Source of the DNA: Chalciporus piperatus
Lineage: Eukaryota; Basidiomycota; Agaricomycetes; Boletales; Boletaceae
Direction: 5' to 3'
Assembly (NCBI GenBank): GCA_038093975.1
Contig: JBBPTG010000001.1
Location: 310,001 to 374,000 of the forward strand
Length of the DNA: 64,000 bases
The position numbers and the translations under genes were made by a program. The notes beneath the pieces were generated by a model. It worked only from the letters and a program-made list of their open reading frames with translations, did not search any database and was not told the origin of the DNA. Below, piece after piece: positions 1-12,232 of the stretch (the first letter of the stretch is position 1; each line of letters begins with the position of its first letter).

Positions 1-1517
1 CGGGCATGATACTGCTACCCGGTTCGTTCTCGGGGAGACTCAACTCGCCGAACCCGCACCGAGGACCTGAACCGAGGAAGCGGATATCATTGGCAATCTT
101 CATCAGGGAACAAGCGATGACATTGAGGGCGCCATGCGCTTCAACAAGGGCATCATGGCTGGCAAGCGCCTCAAACTACTGAAATGTCAGCTCGAGTCCA
201 CAGTGAAGACAAGGCATCCAACCTTATTGGGGGCAGTCTTGAACTCTAAACCAGTGATCTTCGAAATCTCGGTCGCAACCTTGACATCAAAGCCCTTCCT
301 AGTGTTCAAGCCCTTTCAAACGTGTTAGGCTGACATGAGTATGTATTGGTTAAAGCCGCGCTCACAGTCCCCACAGCGGTACCGCCTTGAGCGAGCAGGC
401 TCAAGCGAGGAAGAACGGCCTTAACCCGTTCGATTCCATTGTCAATCTGCTGAACATAGCCGCTAAACTCCTGTCCGAGGGTCAGGGGTGTTGCATCCTA
501 CAAGTAACCATAATTTAGATCTTGACAACGTCTGACACCCGAACCGACAAACCTGCAGATGCGTTCGCCCAATCTTGATGATGTCTTTGAACGCGACCGC
601 CTTCTTATTCAAGGCGTCTCTGAGTTCGGTAAGCGCAGGCAGTAGGGAATGGTGGATTTCGGTCACGGCTGCAACGTGCATGGCTGTTGGGAAACTGACC
701 TTGGCCAATGAGTTCAAAGAGGAGATAAATAGACCACAGAAACTCACGTATCGTTGCTACTCTGGCTCATGTTTACGTGGTCATTGGGATGGACTGGAGT
801 TTTGGAACCCAATTGACCACCGAGCATTTCAATAGCACGATTTGAAATGACCTTGAGGCGTATTGAAAGCGAGGAAGCAACGAATGTGAAATCGATACTC
901 ACCTCGTTGACATTCATGTTACTTTGGGTACCACTTCCTGTCTGGAACACTACGAGAGGGAAGTGATCGATGAGCTTGCCAGAGATTACCTATGGCGAAG
1001 TGAGTGATTGGGTGAGATGAAGAGCGAGGGACGTACATCGTCCGCAGCCTCTTGTATTGCCTTCCCAATCTTTGGGTCCATGCCATAGCTGACATTGACG
1101 ATGGAGGCTGCTTTCTTCAACACACCGAAGGCTGTGATCAGAGGGGGAGGTAATCTTTCCGCTGGTCCTCCGATGTCGAAGTTTTGTAGTGAGCTGATCA
1201 ACGTATTAGTACAGGAGGTATCAAAGCACGTTGATGTGATTATGCGTGCCGTTGGGTTTGGGCGCCCCAATAACGATCTGCTGGCACCTGAAGTTCCCCG
1301 AAGGTGTCACGTTCTAGGCGGAATGACTGAGACTGACATGATCAGCAAAAAAAAATGATAAAAGCAAGATAACATACCATTACGCGAGTAGAGGTCGAAA
1401 ACAACCTGTTGTAATTAGGCCTTGCATGGAGCGCCTACCGGAAAAGTTGAGTGAAACGAGAGGAGAAGTATCACGTGCGAGTAGTACCCTAGCGGGAATT
1501 CGGATGATGGCGACCAT
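1..1517 (-). CDS. FUM1: Fumarate hydratase, class II, mitochondrial (3' part cut by window edge)
   Basis: Converts fumarate to malate in the TCA cycle. Exons on the minus strand give the class II fumarase order: [20 protein letters not shown] near 1310-1245, [17 protein letters not shown] near 1190, [12 protein letters not shown] near 940-905, [14 protein letters not shown] near 785-745, and [13 protein letters not shown] near 690-650. The last bases of the window encode the start of the GSSxMP signature, so only the C-terminus is missing. I place the start at 1517: a 10-codon first exon ([10 protein letters not shown]) joins across a short intron to [18 protein letters not shown], giving an Arg/Ser-rich presequence that fits mitochondrial import. 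The start exon is my inference; the enzyme identity is very secure. It diverges from PEX11. Confidence 0.95.
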
Positions 1518-2107
1518 GAGAGGTTGAGTAGTCGGAGGTGTAGGAAGGGAGAGGTCAATGGTCAATGAGAACAGTTGGTCAACGGCGTAAACGTTGTACA
1601 ACGACTGGGTAGAGTTGCAGTGGGTAGCCGAGTCCAATGGACTTAAGTAGGTACGGCCGATGAAGCTCCCGAAATCATCCGTCGATGCACGACGTGGGTT
1701 CATTCGCTGAGCGGCCGCCTTTGTCGACGTCAGAGTTATGCGGGTATGTTTAGGTGTCTCAAATCCATTCCCCAAAGGCAACCTGGGTCCTGAAGCACTG
1801 AACAGGCTCGGCAGTTGACGTTCAATATACAGCCTCCCTGGATATTTCCCATTTGACACGTTCGACTCCCCGGATCATTCAAAAACAAGCAACTCGACTG
1901 GTATGTGCTCGGCATCGTGATTCTGCCATAGCCAGAAGACGAGGACTCGGAGGAGCAGAACTGTCCGGTAATACTAATAGTTATGCGGACTATCCACGTG
2001 ATTCTTGCGGGGTGAGATTCCTCCATATATACGTGCACATTTGAAGTTGAACGACCCTGTTCAGCATCCCAGTGATAGCAGCAATTTGCTACTTACAATC
2101 CCAAGAC
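1518..2107. promoter_or_regulatory. Divergent intergenic region, fumarase / PEX11
   Basis: This 590-bp stretch separates two genes that start in opposite directions, so it should hold both promoters and 5' UTRs. Several open frames cross it on both strands, but none has recognisable protein character or plausible splice sites. I see no clear TATA element or tRNA. Confidence 0.5.
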
Positions 2108-3180
2108 ATGTCGACCATGGCATCTCAGCTCATTCTGCATCCGTATATTTCCCAGTCTCTCAAGTACGGCGGAACCAATGCAGGGAGAGACAAAGTGCGC
2201 ACCATTGGAATATGACCATATATGCGGGACTAATCCTTGTGCATTAGCTCTACCGTGCTGTGCAGTACTTCTCCCGCTTCCTTGCCTGGTTCATTTTGTC
2301 CCGGGGCAACAAGGAACAGGCTGCTCGGTGGACTGCCCTCAAAAACCATCTTGCCCTCGGCCGAAAGTGTGAGTAATGTGTTGTAAGCATTGCAAGTTGT
2401 CTTTCCGAACAGGCACGCCACAGTAATGCGCCTCGGGAAGCCTGTCGAACATCTCCAGGCGGCTCTCCGCGCAGCTCAATCCCCCGTAGAACTAGGAGAG
2501 CAACTTGCGACGATCGGTCGGCAACTCGCTTACTTCGGCTACCTTACCTACGATGCTCTGATATGGGTATGCATCTCTTTGCTATGTTTGCATACGAGAA
2601 TCGCCAACCCTTTCCCAGGCAAATGCAGTCAAGGTCATCCAACTGAACCCATCCACCAGTCAGCGAGTTGCCAAGGTGTCGAACCGATTCTGGTTGACCG
2701 GGATCTTGCTGAGCATTACACATGGTTTACTCAAGGTCATAACAACCCTGCTAATGAAAGATCCAGACTCATTACGTTGTGTATAGGCCGGTCGCCTCGC
2801 CCAGCAGGCAAAGAAACTCCGTGCTTCACAGTCATGGGGAGAGAAAGATCTCGGCGACGAGGCACAGCGTGAAGTAAAAGAACTTGCTCTTAAAAAGTGC
2901 GTATCCCCCCCGCCCCCTTAACGTTCTCGGACTGACCTAAATGGCAGGATGCGAGCAGATACTCGCTTCCAATTCATTATCGACATCTTGGATATCTGGA
3001 TACCAGCTTCGAATCTCGGCCTTGTGAACGTGAACGATGGCATCGTCGGTCTTGCAGGGTAAATATTTGCCTCTCTTTCAGCGGAGTTGTCGTTCTGAGG
3101 CAATCCATCTTCTCTCTAGGTTAATCTCCTCCTTGATGGGTATAAGTGGTCAATGGGCAGCAGTGAACGGCTCGAAGTGA
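2108..3180 (+). CDS. PEX11: Peroxisomal membrane elongation protein Pex11
   Basis: Pex11 tubulates the peroxisomal membrane during division. The first exon reads MSTMASQLILHPYISQSLK. Later exons give LYRAVQYFSRFLAWFILSRG, LMRLGKPVEHLQAAL, QRVAKVSNRFWLTGILLSIT and the C-terminal LISSLMGISGQWAAVNGSK, all typical of fungal Pex11. About six introns are needed. The third exon uses the acceptor at ccacag just before 2412, which keeps GRK-LMRLGK in frame. The amphipathic N-terminal helix and the C-terminal hydrophobic segment are both present, and the family length of about 230-240 residues is met. It converges on CMC1, whose stop lies about 200 bp downstream. I see nothing broken. Confidence 0.93.
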
Positions 3181-3384
3181 GAATTGTCACAAGTGTGAAG
3201 ATAATGGTTATCGACACACAGGTCTGGTATTGCTATTTCGTGTACAATCCCATTCATGCGCATATCCTTGACATTTGTTGTCGTGATCATTGCTCTCTGA
3301 ACCTGAAACCTAAGGCGAGTTGATGGAGCATGAAAATAAATAAATCGCGCGCCAGACGTGCTAAGTGGGTTCTTCATCGGAGGA

Positions 3385-3732
3385 CTAAGGATCTTGATCT
3401 CTCAGACGGAGATATTCCTTGCGCACCATCTCCATCGCTTCTGGGCCCGTACTACGGTGGCCTGTCATTCGATCGAAAGAGTGATGATGTTGTAGGACAT
3501 ACTATTGAAGCATACACCCTTGCAATGACTTATACTTGTCTCTGCAAGCCCAAGCAACTGAGACTGTCCGCCCTTCAGCACATTGGGCAAAGTCTGGAAA
3601 AAAACCGGGGAAGTTGGCAGAGGGTGAATTTGATGAAAGGGTACCTTTGACTACCGAATCACACTCCTTCAAGGCGTGTGCTTTTGTGGTCTTCATGAGG
3701 GTATCCTCCTCTCTTCGGGAAAGGGCATTCAT
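3385..3732 (-). CDS. CMC1: Twin Cx9C COX assembly mitochondrial protein, Cmc1-like
   Basis: A small gene split by two introns. Exon 1 begins MNALSRREEDTLMKTTKAHA and runs to ECDSVVK. Exon 2 continues DFAQCAEGRTVSVAWACRD to GCMLQ, and exon 3 adds YTGPEAMEMVRKEYLRLRDQ and a stop. Joined, it has two exact Cx9C pairs (ECDSVVKDFAQC and ACRDKYKSLQGC), the hallmark of intermembrane-space proteins folded by the Mia40 pathway. The RREED / LKECD / CMxQYTGPE pattern matches the Cmc1 family, which helps copper delivery and stability of Cox1 in cytochrome oxidase assembly. Size (about 85 residues) fits. The last exon depends on the acceptor at ccgtag and restores a good family C-terminus. It diverges from LIP5 with only 55 bp between starts. 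Confidence 0.85.
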
Positions 3733-3787
3733 CTGGAATAGTCGTGTTTGAGTTCGCGTGTAGGAAAGTAAAGGAGCTCAATTACGG
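3733..3787. promoter_or_regulatory. Very short bidirectional promoter region, CMC1 / LIP5
   Basis: Only 55 bp separate the two inferred start codons, which face outward. Both products act in mitochondria. A further upstream non-coding exon for either gene cannot be excluded: a ttccag sequence directly precedes the CMC1 ATG on the minus strand. Confidence 0.45.
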
Positions 3788-5345
3788 ATGCCCGCCAAAC
3801 ATTTGTCATCTCGCCTTCAGCCGTACGGTCTGCACACTACCTCCATCTCCGTCTGTGGAATGGCGACCCAAGCCATTCTTATGCCCTCTCTTAGACATGT
3901 AGGCTTCCCTCGAATTCGTTGGACTCAAATTCGGTGCTTGGCAACTCCTTCGTCCGCTACCACCCCTACCTCCAAAGTAGAATCAAACTTCAGTCACGTT
4001 CTTGACAACGGACCCTCACTTGATGACTTCATCTCAGGAGAACCGGTACAACGAGTAGTATTAGGGAATACGAAAGGGTACGTCTACTGAGTGTGCATTT
4101 GCACCCGCTCACCGCTCGTCCCCTAGCCCTCGTCTCCCAAATTTCCTCAAGACGAAAATACCATCGGGAGCATCTTTCCACAAAATCAAGAAAGACTTGA
4201 GGGGTCTCGAGCTTCACACTGTATGCGAGGAAGCTCGTTGTCCAAACATTGGCGACTGCTGGGGGGGCAAGGAAGGGGTATCGGAGGAGGAAGGCCGACG
4301 GGCAGCCACAGCGACGATTATGGTGACGACTCTCATATCCTCATCGTGCTTGGGTGCTGAATGGAGAGTAGTTGATGGGTGACACGTGCACCCGTGGTTG
4401 TCGGTTCTGCTCTGTCAAGACTTCCCGAACGCCGCCTCCGTTAGATCCACATGAACCGGAAAACACGGCCGAGGCCATCTCTAGGTGGGGTCTTGGATAT
4501 ATCGTATTAACAAGTGTCGATAGAGATGGTGCGTTGATGGACATGATCGCTGGTCACTATTATTCACCGCCATCCCAGACCTTGTAGATGGTGGAGCTCA
4601 TCATTTTGCGGAGACCATTAGAAGAATAAAGCACAAGTATGTGTATTTCTCCCTTCTAGAGGCACAATTCGTGAGATGTTTTCAGGGCCCCGGATATCCT
4701 CGTCGAAGCCCTGACCGGGGATTTTGCTGGTTCCTTGGAGCAAGTTTCTGTTGTCGCAAAGTCGGGCTTGGATGTTTACGCACACAACGTCGAAACTGTG
4801 GAAGAGCTCACTCCCTACGTGCGAGATCGTAGAGCAACCTTCCGACAAAGCTTAAGGGTGCTGGAACGTGCCAAGAAGGAAGGCGTGCGGATTACGAAGA
4901 CCAGCATCATGCTTGGTGTTGGAGAGAATGAGGACCAAGTCATGGATGCTCTCCGAGGTAATGTGCTTGGCTCGCAGTTCAATGGATCGTATCAATGTGC
5001 CCACCAGAATTGCGGAAGATCGACGTTGATGTCGTGACGTTTGGCCAGTACATGCGCCCCACGAAACGCCACATGAAGGTTGATCGGTATGTTGAACCTG
5101 CGGAATTCGACCGGTGGAAGCAGGTTGCGGAAGACATGGGTTTTCTCTATGTTGCCAGCGGTCCCCTTGTACGGAGCAGCTATAAGGTAAGCTACATGCT
5201 AACATTCGGTGCTCGTCTAATCCCCGCTGCGACACAGGCTGGGGAATACTTCATCGAAAACGTCTTGAAAGGCAAAGCGACGGAGAAGCGGACGAAAAGC
5301 CTTGTGGTTGAAGATGCAGCAGCGTCCTCGCAAAGTCGAATATAA
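3788..5345 (+). CDS. LIP5: Lipoyl synthase, mitochondrial, radical SAM
   Basis: Inserts two sulfurs into protein-bound octanoyl groups to make lipoate, the cofactor of pyruvate and 2-oxoglutarate dehydrogenases and the glycine cleavage system. The auxiliary Fe-S cluster motif [12 protein letters not shown] lies near 4225-4260. The radical-SAM CxxxCxxC motif is CTRGCRFC near 4385-4410. Further family blocks are [77 protein letters not shown] and [19 protein letters not shown]. The N-terminal 60 or so residues are basic and Ser/Thr-rich, consistent with a presequence. Several short introns are required; one ends in ...tag just before MGDTCTRGC. It is complete and unbroken. It supplies the cofactor for the LAT1 product about 7 kb away. 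Confidence 0.96.
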
Positions 5346-5993
5346 CACCACTTTGCTGCACTCCCTCTCCTCTCAATAATGCTATCTACTCCATACATTA
5401 AGGATCTGCTAATTTCTCCGGGGGACAAATGAAATAGACGTATCTCAGCAGATTCGTGACCAAGCCTGAGGGTATCGATATTTTTGTCGGCATTCAACGA
5501 TAAAATGTCGGAACGTGGACGAATTCCATAACAAGAGTGAGAAGCTCTTGGATTTCTTTGAAACGACCTCCATTGATGCTTCGGGCTTATGGATAACTTG
5601 AATTCAACAAGCACCATCTCATCCACTTACTGATTATTTTGTTCACAAAGAGCTTCATAAAAGTCCTAGATCAATACTACTATGTAGAGCTTTTTACAAG
5701 GTTCGACTAAGCAGCGGATAGCCTCGCTCTAAGGCCCGACAGGTATGTGTTAGGAGGGAGTTGACTGTATTAAGGATGTTCGTTCCACCAATCAAAAGCG
5801 CCGTAGTAGTATACATCCGTAACCCGCTAACTTGAAACCTCTATCGCCGCTTCTTCCATGCAACCCTTGCTTCCATGTCACCTGCTTGACAGATGCGGCG
5901 GTACGCACAACTTGACAGCTGGACACAAATCGCTTTGGTGCAGGTGCCAAGGTACTTAAAGTGCCCTAGGAGGCTCTCCTCCATACACTTGCC
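5346..5993. other. Intergenic, no gene seen
   Basis: This 648-bp stretch holds the LIP5 3' flank and the upstream region of the MFS gene. The longest open frame overlaps the LIP5 end antisense and has no protein-like features. A CCAAT sequence occurs near 5790 (caccaatc). I see nothing else I can support. Confidence 0.5.
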
Positions 5994-8124
5994 ATGCATC
6001 CCCCCACAGAGCCCACTCGACGCCCCACACCACTACAGGGGCAAAGGCCATTAGCAGAATCGGGTCTTCCGAACACCCCGCCCGTTCGGTATAGGCTATA
6101 CAAGAGGAGGTTCTCCGGTCTTTCCGTTCTCGTACGTTCATCTCCCGGAGACTCGCCCCGCCTCCTCACCACTCCGGCAGACTATCCTTGCTATCACCAC
6201 TGGCATGCCGCAGAGTTGGTTTGGTCCAATAGCAACAGAGGGTAGTCCCTTTCTCGTTCGCTCTCCATTACGACTTATCTATCCTTTCAGCTGCTACTGA
6301 GTTTGGCATATCTGTAAACCAGGTCAACTGGCTCAGTAACATCATCGCCTTGATGGGCATCCCCGTGTCGCTCCTTGTCCCTGTGTTCTGCTCCCGCTTT
6401 GGTATCAGTCGATGTGTATGACATCCAAGTTTGCTCTTATCCGTCATCTTATCCCCTCTAGGCTCAGCTTGGTGCCTTGATGATGCTGGTTTCTGGTTGG
6501 GTCCGTTATGCGGGCACCATCACGTCACTTGACTCTCGATCCTCCTACGCGCTGCTTATCTTCGGTCAGGTAAGCACAGTGCCAAGCTTCACAACATGAT
6601 GACACGCTCTCAATGTCTTCCTGTATCATCTTCCAGACATTCTCTGCGGTAGCACAACCGATCTTCCTTGTCCTCGGTCCCATGTATTCCGAAAAGTGGT
6701 TTGATCTCAAGGGTCGCACTACTGCAACTATGATCATCGCAATTGGTCCGTTTTAGCGTAGCCCCTGCCCATCCTCCGTCTCATTGTCTTCTCTCTGCAG
6801 CCAATACCGTGGGCAGTGCATTAGCCCAGGTCATATCTCCTCTGGTCAGAACTGCTCGTGAATCTGTTAGTCGCCGTTGTTTTCTCCCAGTGTTCGGCTC
6901 TCCTGATCCAGTGGATATATGCCCCCTTTAGGTGTTGGTATTAGCCATCATCTCAGCAGCTTCCATGCCAGCCGTGTTCTTTATCAGTGATGCGCCCCCC
7001 AGTCCACCAAGTAGGCTGCTCCCACATCTCACTATTGATGTTGCTCTGAGTCGATTCTCATTTACTCAGCGTTTGCGGGCTCGAAGCCCTCACAGACCCT
7101 TACATCTCTCTGTCGTGCCATTTTGGGTTGGTCTGTGCCATCGGAAGCGTATATGACCCCGCGTGAACGTCTGGACTTCATCATCATCACAATTATCTTC
7201 GGTGTCTTGGCAGGCGCGGCCAATGCTCTCTCTGTTCTGTCAGCCGAGTTGTTCGTAAGTTCTATTGCTCGTCATTCTTTATTTGCTCTCCATGACTTGG
7301 CAATCCTCCATGTCTAGACTCCCATGGGTTATTCAAACATGATAGCTGGAGTGTTGGGTGCATCTTTGATACTTTCAGGCATACTAGCTGCCATCATCAC
7401 CGCACCATTATTCGATCGGATATTCGTTCACAGGTTCAGTATCACTTTGAAGACCTTTGTTCCAATGATTGCATGCAGTTGGTTGTCTCTAATTTGGGCC
7501 AGTAGGTCTGCTTTTCCTACGCTCGTCCACCGCACTGACCACCTACTACATCAATTGCACACACAAGTCCGCCCAAATAATACTGCTGCACTTTTTGTCA
7601 TCATGATCGTCATCGGAGTGTGCTCGTTGACAATTCTTCCTGTTGGTCTGGAGCTCGGCGTCGAGCTGACAAGGAACGCAGACGCAAGTGCAGCCCTTTT
7701 GTGGTGCAGGTGAGGATGCCCTCAACTTTGCACGGCGCGACATCGATGCTCACGCCCCACAGCACCAACCTATTCAGTAGCATGTTCATCCTAGGTATGA
7801 TTACCCAGTTATTATCGCTGTGCCACACTGACCCCGGTGCCCCTTGACACAGCCGAAGGTGCCCTCCGTGCCCCAGCAACCGCTAACCCGCCTTATAATA
7901 TGCGCAATGCTCTTATTCTTCAGGGGACGGTTATTATGACCGTTTCAGCATTTATATTCTTGATACGTGCACGACAGGCCCGCAGAGAGATGGACGAGGC
8001 AATGGCGGAGCAACCACTCATGCCGTCCCCTTCCACTTCCGATGCTACTGTTGCGAGCTCGCAAGGAGCACAAGCAGTGGGAGGACTAGAGGTAGTGAAG
8101 GAGAAGAGCGAAGAGACGATTTGA
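5994..8124 (+). CDS. MFS transporter, FLVCR/MFSD7 (SLC49) type
   Basis: A multi-exon membrane transporter. After a Pro-rich N-terminus (MHPPTEPTRRPTPLQG) and RYRLYKRRFSGL come hydrophobic exons: TGMPQSWFGPIATE, FGISVNQVNWLSNIIALMGI, LGALMMLVSGWVRYAG, FGQTFSAVAQPIFLVLGPMY, KWFDLKGRTTATMIIAIANT and TPRERLDFIIITIIFGVLAG. The pattern 'QVNWLSNI', an Asn/Gly-rich first helix and the 'SEKWF' loop are typical of the FLVCR/DIRC2/MFSD7 subfamily, whose animal members move haem, choline or related compounds. About 12 membrane helices are likely. The hydrophilic Ser/Ala/Glu-rich C-tail ends EVVKEKSEETI. At least eight introns are needed. Substrate is unknown. I did not settle every splice junction in the 7.0-7.9 kb part. 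Confidence 0.8.
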
Positions 8125-9125
8125 AGGGGTGGGTTCGGGATTCAAGCTGTTTATCAGGCAACCTCGAAGATTTCTGTCATGCGATCTGTGTCAGTCCTCT
8201 GTGTACTAACCATCACTTGCCCTTCCTACAACCCCATAGCACTTCCTCTGATCAGCGCTACAGTACTTCGCATCGGATTTTCGGACTTTTCGACGGACAA
8301 ATCAACGTGAGATGTACGTTCGTGATCGTGGATCGAAGATGAAATCCGGGAAATCATATTAGGGTGACTTCTCGTCAGAAAATACGGACGTTTGTCCGAC
8401 TCTAAGTCCAAGATGCCCTCTCTGTAAACCTCCCTAAACTCGAAACTAGAGATTCGGCAGGAACCTGTTTACAACCTACTACTAGAGTACTAGTCCTAAC
8501 TTAAGAGGCGGGATTAGCTTTCTGTGTTTAGTATGAGTTTACCACCCCCTTGTAAACAAGGTAAAAGTCAACCAATTATATATACTGTACCGATGTTCAA
8601 ACGTTCATGCACATGAACGATGCGCAGACAGGGTGTTCTGCTGCATTCGTTGCCCTTGGATGTACTTCGATACTACCGTGGCGATGGCGTCTCTGCACCA
8701 GACGTTTTGGTTCTCGCCTCGATCGGACGGCCTCGGGATCTTCTGACTCGGAGGACGGGGCAGCAACGGGTGTCAGCCCCGAGCGTCCTAAAACGGCTGG
8801 TTCGAGACTATGGTCCGTCTCCCTTCGTCGTCAGCGTAGGCATATCTTTTGTACATGCTCCCCCATCTTAATAATAAGAGTGATTACGTTATTTCAGCAC
8901 ATTTCGCCGAGACGGTGTACATTGTAGGGCGATGGCCGAGATAGACGACAACGAGCTCAAACTTTAAAACCCTAATTCCGAGGGCAAGCCGATTCGTGTC
9001 TGATATAAATTTGATATTTCAATCCCGACCTGAATCAGCCCCCCCGTCCGTATCCTCTCAAAGTCGGACAATCTGCTCCCCATCATCTTCAAGGAGTACA
9101 GCCCGAACTAAATCTCCTGGACAGC
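8125..9125. other. Intergenic, about 1 kb, no gene seen
   Basis: Between two genes in the same direction. It contains a small perfect inverted repeat, cggac-gttt-gtccg near 8385, and a TATA-like run near 8577, but that run is more than 500 bp from the next ATG. Overlapping open frames near 8607-8927 have no recognisable protein character. Confidence 0.5.
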
Positions 9126-10208
9126 ATGGGCGGAAAAGCATATGTGACTTTGCTGACGAACACCAGCTACCTGGCAGGTGTGCTGGTGCTTGAATACACA
9201 TTCCGGTCTGTGGGTTCCGAGTATCCCCTCGTCGTGATGGCCACTCCCGCTCTACCCCTCGAAGTTCGTGACATCCTTACGAGAAGAAATATCAAAGTGG
9301 TCGACATCCAACCGCTCCAACCTCCGGAAGGAAAACACAAGCTAACACCTCACGATGCCAGGTTCGCAGATACCTGGACTAAGTTGAGGTATGGGTGCTG
9401 ATCATACTGTGCAACCCATTTCTGATCGAGAACAAGAGCCTTCGAATTAACGGACTACGATGTAGGTCATCGGCCTCGCTTGGTCACTCCCGTATAACCA
9501 ACCCATTTATTATCAGCGCGTTGTCCTCTTGGACGCTGACATGATTGTCTTGCGGAAGATGGATGAGCTGATGAATTTACCGCTCGCAAGAGACGAGATT
9601 GCGGCCGCTCACGTTTGCGCCTGTAACCCTCGGAAGTTGCAGCACTACCCTGCAGACTGGTAAGCGGCTTTTTTCAACTCATCGGTCAACTTATTTAGCC
9701 TAACCCAAGGGTGCCAACGAACTGTGCTTACACCCCCCTGTCTCACCCCGCCGGTCTAATAACTCCGACACAGATCAACAAGAATAGCCCGCGACCGCAC
9801 TCCCAGCTTAATTCTGGTCTTGTCGTGCTGAACCCATCCGTCGAGCTCGCTCAAGCAGTTTACAATCACCTTTACACCTCTCCGTTGGTCCCTACTTGGT
9901 CCTTCCCTGACCAAGACCTGCTTTCCGACTTCTTCAGGGGAAAGTGGAAGCCGTTACCCTGGTGCTACAATGCGCTCAAGTCGTTGATGTCGATCCATAC
10001 ACCACTCTGGCGGGACGAAGAAATTAGATGCCTTCATTATATCTTTGCGGATAAACCTTGGCAAGCCAGAGTCCCGAGGAGCGGTGGGGGAGAGTATGCT
10101 AAAGTACATCAGTGGTGGTGGGATAGATTAGAATCGCTGGGTGCAGAGATGGAGAAGGGCGGTGAAGAAGATTGGAAGATGATCATGGCGAACGTGGCGC
10201 AAGCATAA
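9126..10208 (+). CDS. Family 8 glycosyltransferase (glycogenin / galactinol synthase-like)
   Basis: The protein starts MGGKAYVTLLTNTSYLAGVL and continues YTFRSVGSEYPLVVMATPAL. The short spliced exons AFELTDYD and RVVLLDADMIVLRKMDELMN carry the DxD metal and sugar-nucleotide motif (DAD near 9532). Downstream are HSQLNSGLVVLNPSVELAQ, DQDLLSDFFRGKWKPLPWCY and a His-containing HYIFADKPW near 10035-10060. These blocks, in this order, define GT8 retaining transferases. There is no membrane segment or signal peptide, so a cytosolic enzyme is likely. Compared with true glycogenins it lacks a long C-terminal glycogen-synthase-binding tail, so an alternative sugar acceptor is possible. Three introns are needed. 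It converges on KAE1. Confidence 0.88.
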
Positions 10209-10330
10209 TGCCAAGGTTGATTTACGTCTATGTTTCCTTTCGTCTGTTTCGTTGCGGGTCGCAGAGAACCCACCGATTGGCTAATTATGACTTACAATTA
10301 TCTTGTACATGATTTTGACCTTGCTCTGTT

Positions 10331-11777
10331 TTAAGCTCTCCACGCGACATGGACCTCATCAGTTCGGAATCTGTTTGCCATGCTTAGTGGTATCCACACA
10401 CAGCAACGTGACCGATACCTTTGTGTACAAGTGCTCTCGCAGAGAGAGGTCCGATGGCCCATGCGATAACTCAGAAGTCCAGCTTGAGCGATCATAATCC
10501 CGTTGTCGATACAGAATCTGGCACAGAAGGTTAACATCCCTGAGAAGCGTTTGAATGGAACCGCACCGTTCATCTGTTGCGAAGACTTTTGCTCCACGCT
10601 CCTCTCCCATGATGCCCATCATTTTTTGTAATCTTTCGTTGCCTTCACAACGCGTCAACATCTCAAAGAGAGGAAAACGAGGAAACTGACATCCTACACC
10701 ACCCACAATGAGTACCTCCCGACTTCCAATGTGTGCCATAGCTCTCTCAGTGATTTCCACGAGCATTGCAAACACAGTCTCTTGAAGAGAGAAACATAAA
10801 TCTGCTGGGGTGATGATGTCTTCCTCACCATCATGTGGGGTCCCATTATGACGGAAACGCTTGTCCGTGGTATATGCTTCGGCAGAAGTCAAGATACCCG
10901 AAAGGCTAAGATCCATGCCCTTTGTTGTGTACGGAAGGGGGATGAGTCGCTTGCCCCTAGGAAGATAGGGTCAGAGAGCGACTAACAACGCTGGTAGGAG
11001 CGTACTTCTTTGCTTCTTGTTCGATATTGTAGCCCGGACTTGGGTCGTTGCTGAGATTGATAATTCTTGCGAATCGGTCCAAGCAGTTGCCTACCGCGAT
11101 GTCCAGCGTTTCACCGAATATCCTGTAGCGTTGTTGGGAATAAGCTATCACCTGGGTGTTCCCACCAGAGACATAGAGGACAACAGGATCACGGGCACGG
11201 GTGATCGTACGACCCATCTCGATATCTGGAAGGTTATTGAAACGCGCGACCTGATAGAAGGCAGGACAACTCACGCCCAACGCAGTGGTTGACTCCTACG
11301 AGAGGTTTATTGAACAGTAGCGAGAGGGTTCTGGCAACAAGCGCCACTGATTGCAACGGCGCACCCATTCCAGGGCCTTGGAATCACTACAGCGTGAGCA
11401 GAGTGAATGCAATGGTCTGACAGAACGTACCCTTGGTGTAGCATATGCAATCCAAGTCATCCATCCTAATCTTGGCCTTGGCGATTGCACTCTTGATGAC
11501 ATTGAGGGCCCATTCGCGATGATGTTGAGCTGTGTCGCGAGGGAGGAAACCTTCTCCTGGGGGAGTTATGTACGTATGTCGTACATTGGCCAGAACTTCC
11601 GTGGATCCGTTAACTTTGTGTTCAATGATACCTGCACCGAGCTTGTTGGCTGAGCCCTCGAGGCCCAGCGCCAGATATGACCTAGCTGATTAGAATCAAT
11701 GGTGACGGAGCGATGAACAGGACAGCATGTGAAGACCAACCAGGTCTTTTGAGTGGATTGCGCTTCAATCCCATCAT
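10331..11777 (-). CDS. KAE1: tRNA N6-threonylcarbamoyladenosine synthase subunit Kae1 (KEOPS)
   Basis: Catalytic subunit of the EKC/KEOPS complex, which makes t6A37 on ANN-decoding tRNAs. Exons give [48 protein letters not shown] (the HxxxH metal site, split by an intron), [50 protein letters not shown] and [20 protein letters not shown] with [19 protein letters not shown]. This is the cytosolic Kae1 type rather than mitochondrial Qri7, judged by DLSLSG and the C-terminus. I start at 11777 ([14 protein letters not shown]): the first exon joins in phase to SYLALG through the acceptor aatcag. It is complete, with several short introns. Confidence 0.94.
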
Positions 11778-12232
11778 GCTCTACGAGTTTTGCGTGTACT
11801 GGCAGTGGCCAAGAGGATGGGGGTAAATGCTGGTCAAGAGGAGTAAAGTAGATAAGATGATCTAAATATCTAGTGACTAGTCTAGATGTGGCTTGGAATA
11901 TCTTTCTCTCAATATCACATCAAGTTTCACGAGTGCCACGACGGTCGTTAACGTTGTCCTCAACCCAAGGATCTGTTGACTCCCAAACACCCACCATCGC
12001 CCGCCAGATCAACACGATGGTGCCCAACTCCTGGCAGATTTGCGTTCAACTTACTACATATATATATACGTCCATCCTGGACGTGAAGCGGTCGCCATCA
12101 AGGTAAAGATCACCCCGAATGCAGGTAATCGCATGTAGTGTATATGCCCAGAAAGCATGCAACCCGAATGGTCTATGGTAAACAGTAAACTAACGATTCA
12201 CTGATCGTAAATGAAGGCATCAAATGTACTTT
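11778..12232. other. Intergenic, KAE1 upstream and LAT1 3' flank
   Basis: A 455-bp stretch between two minus-strand genes. It includes an AT-rich (ta)n run near 12055-12070. No coding sequence recognised; presumably the KAE1 promoter and the LAT1 terminator region. Confidence 0.5.

Noticed and set aside
1857..1876. gttcgactcc resembling a tRNA B box
   Set aside because: No matching A box, acceptor stem or anticodon arm at proper distance on either strand.
1853..2044. Overlapping open frames on both strands between fumarase and PEX11
   Set aside because: No recognisable motif, no splice structure, and they sit in a divergent promoter region.
8607..8927. 106-codon frame upstream of the GT8 gene
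   Set aside because: Composition and overlapping frames on the same strand look random; no conserved block.
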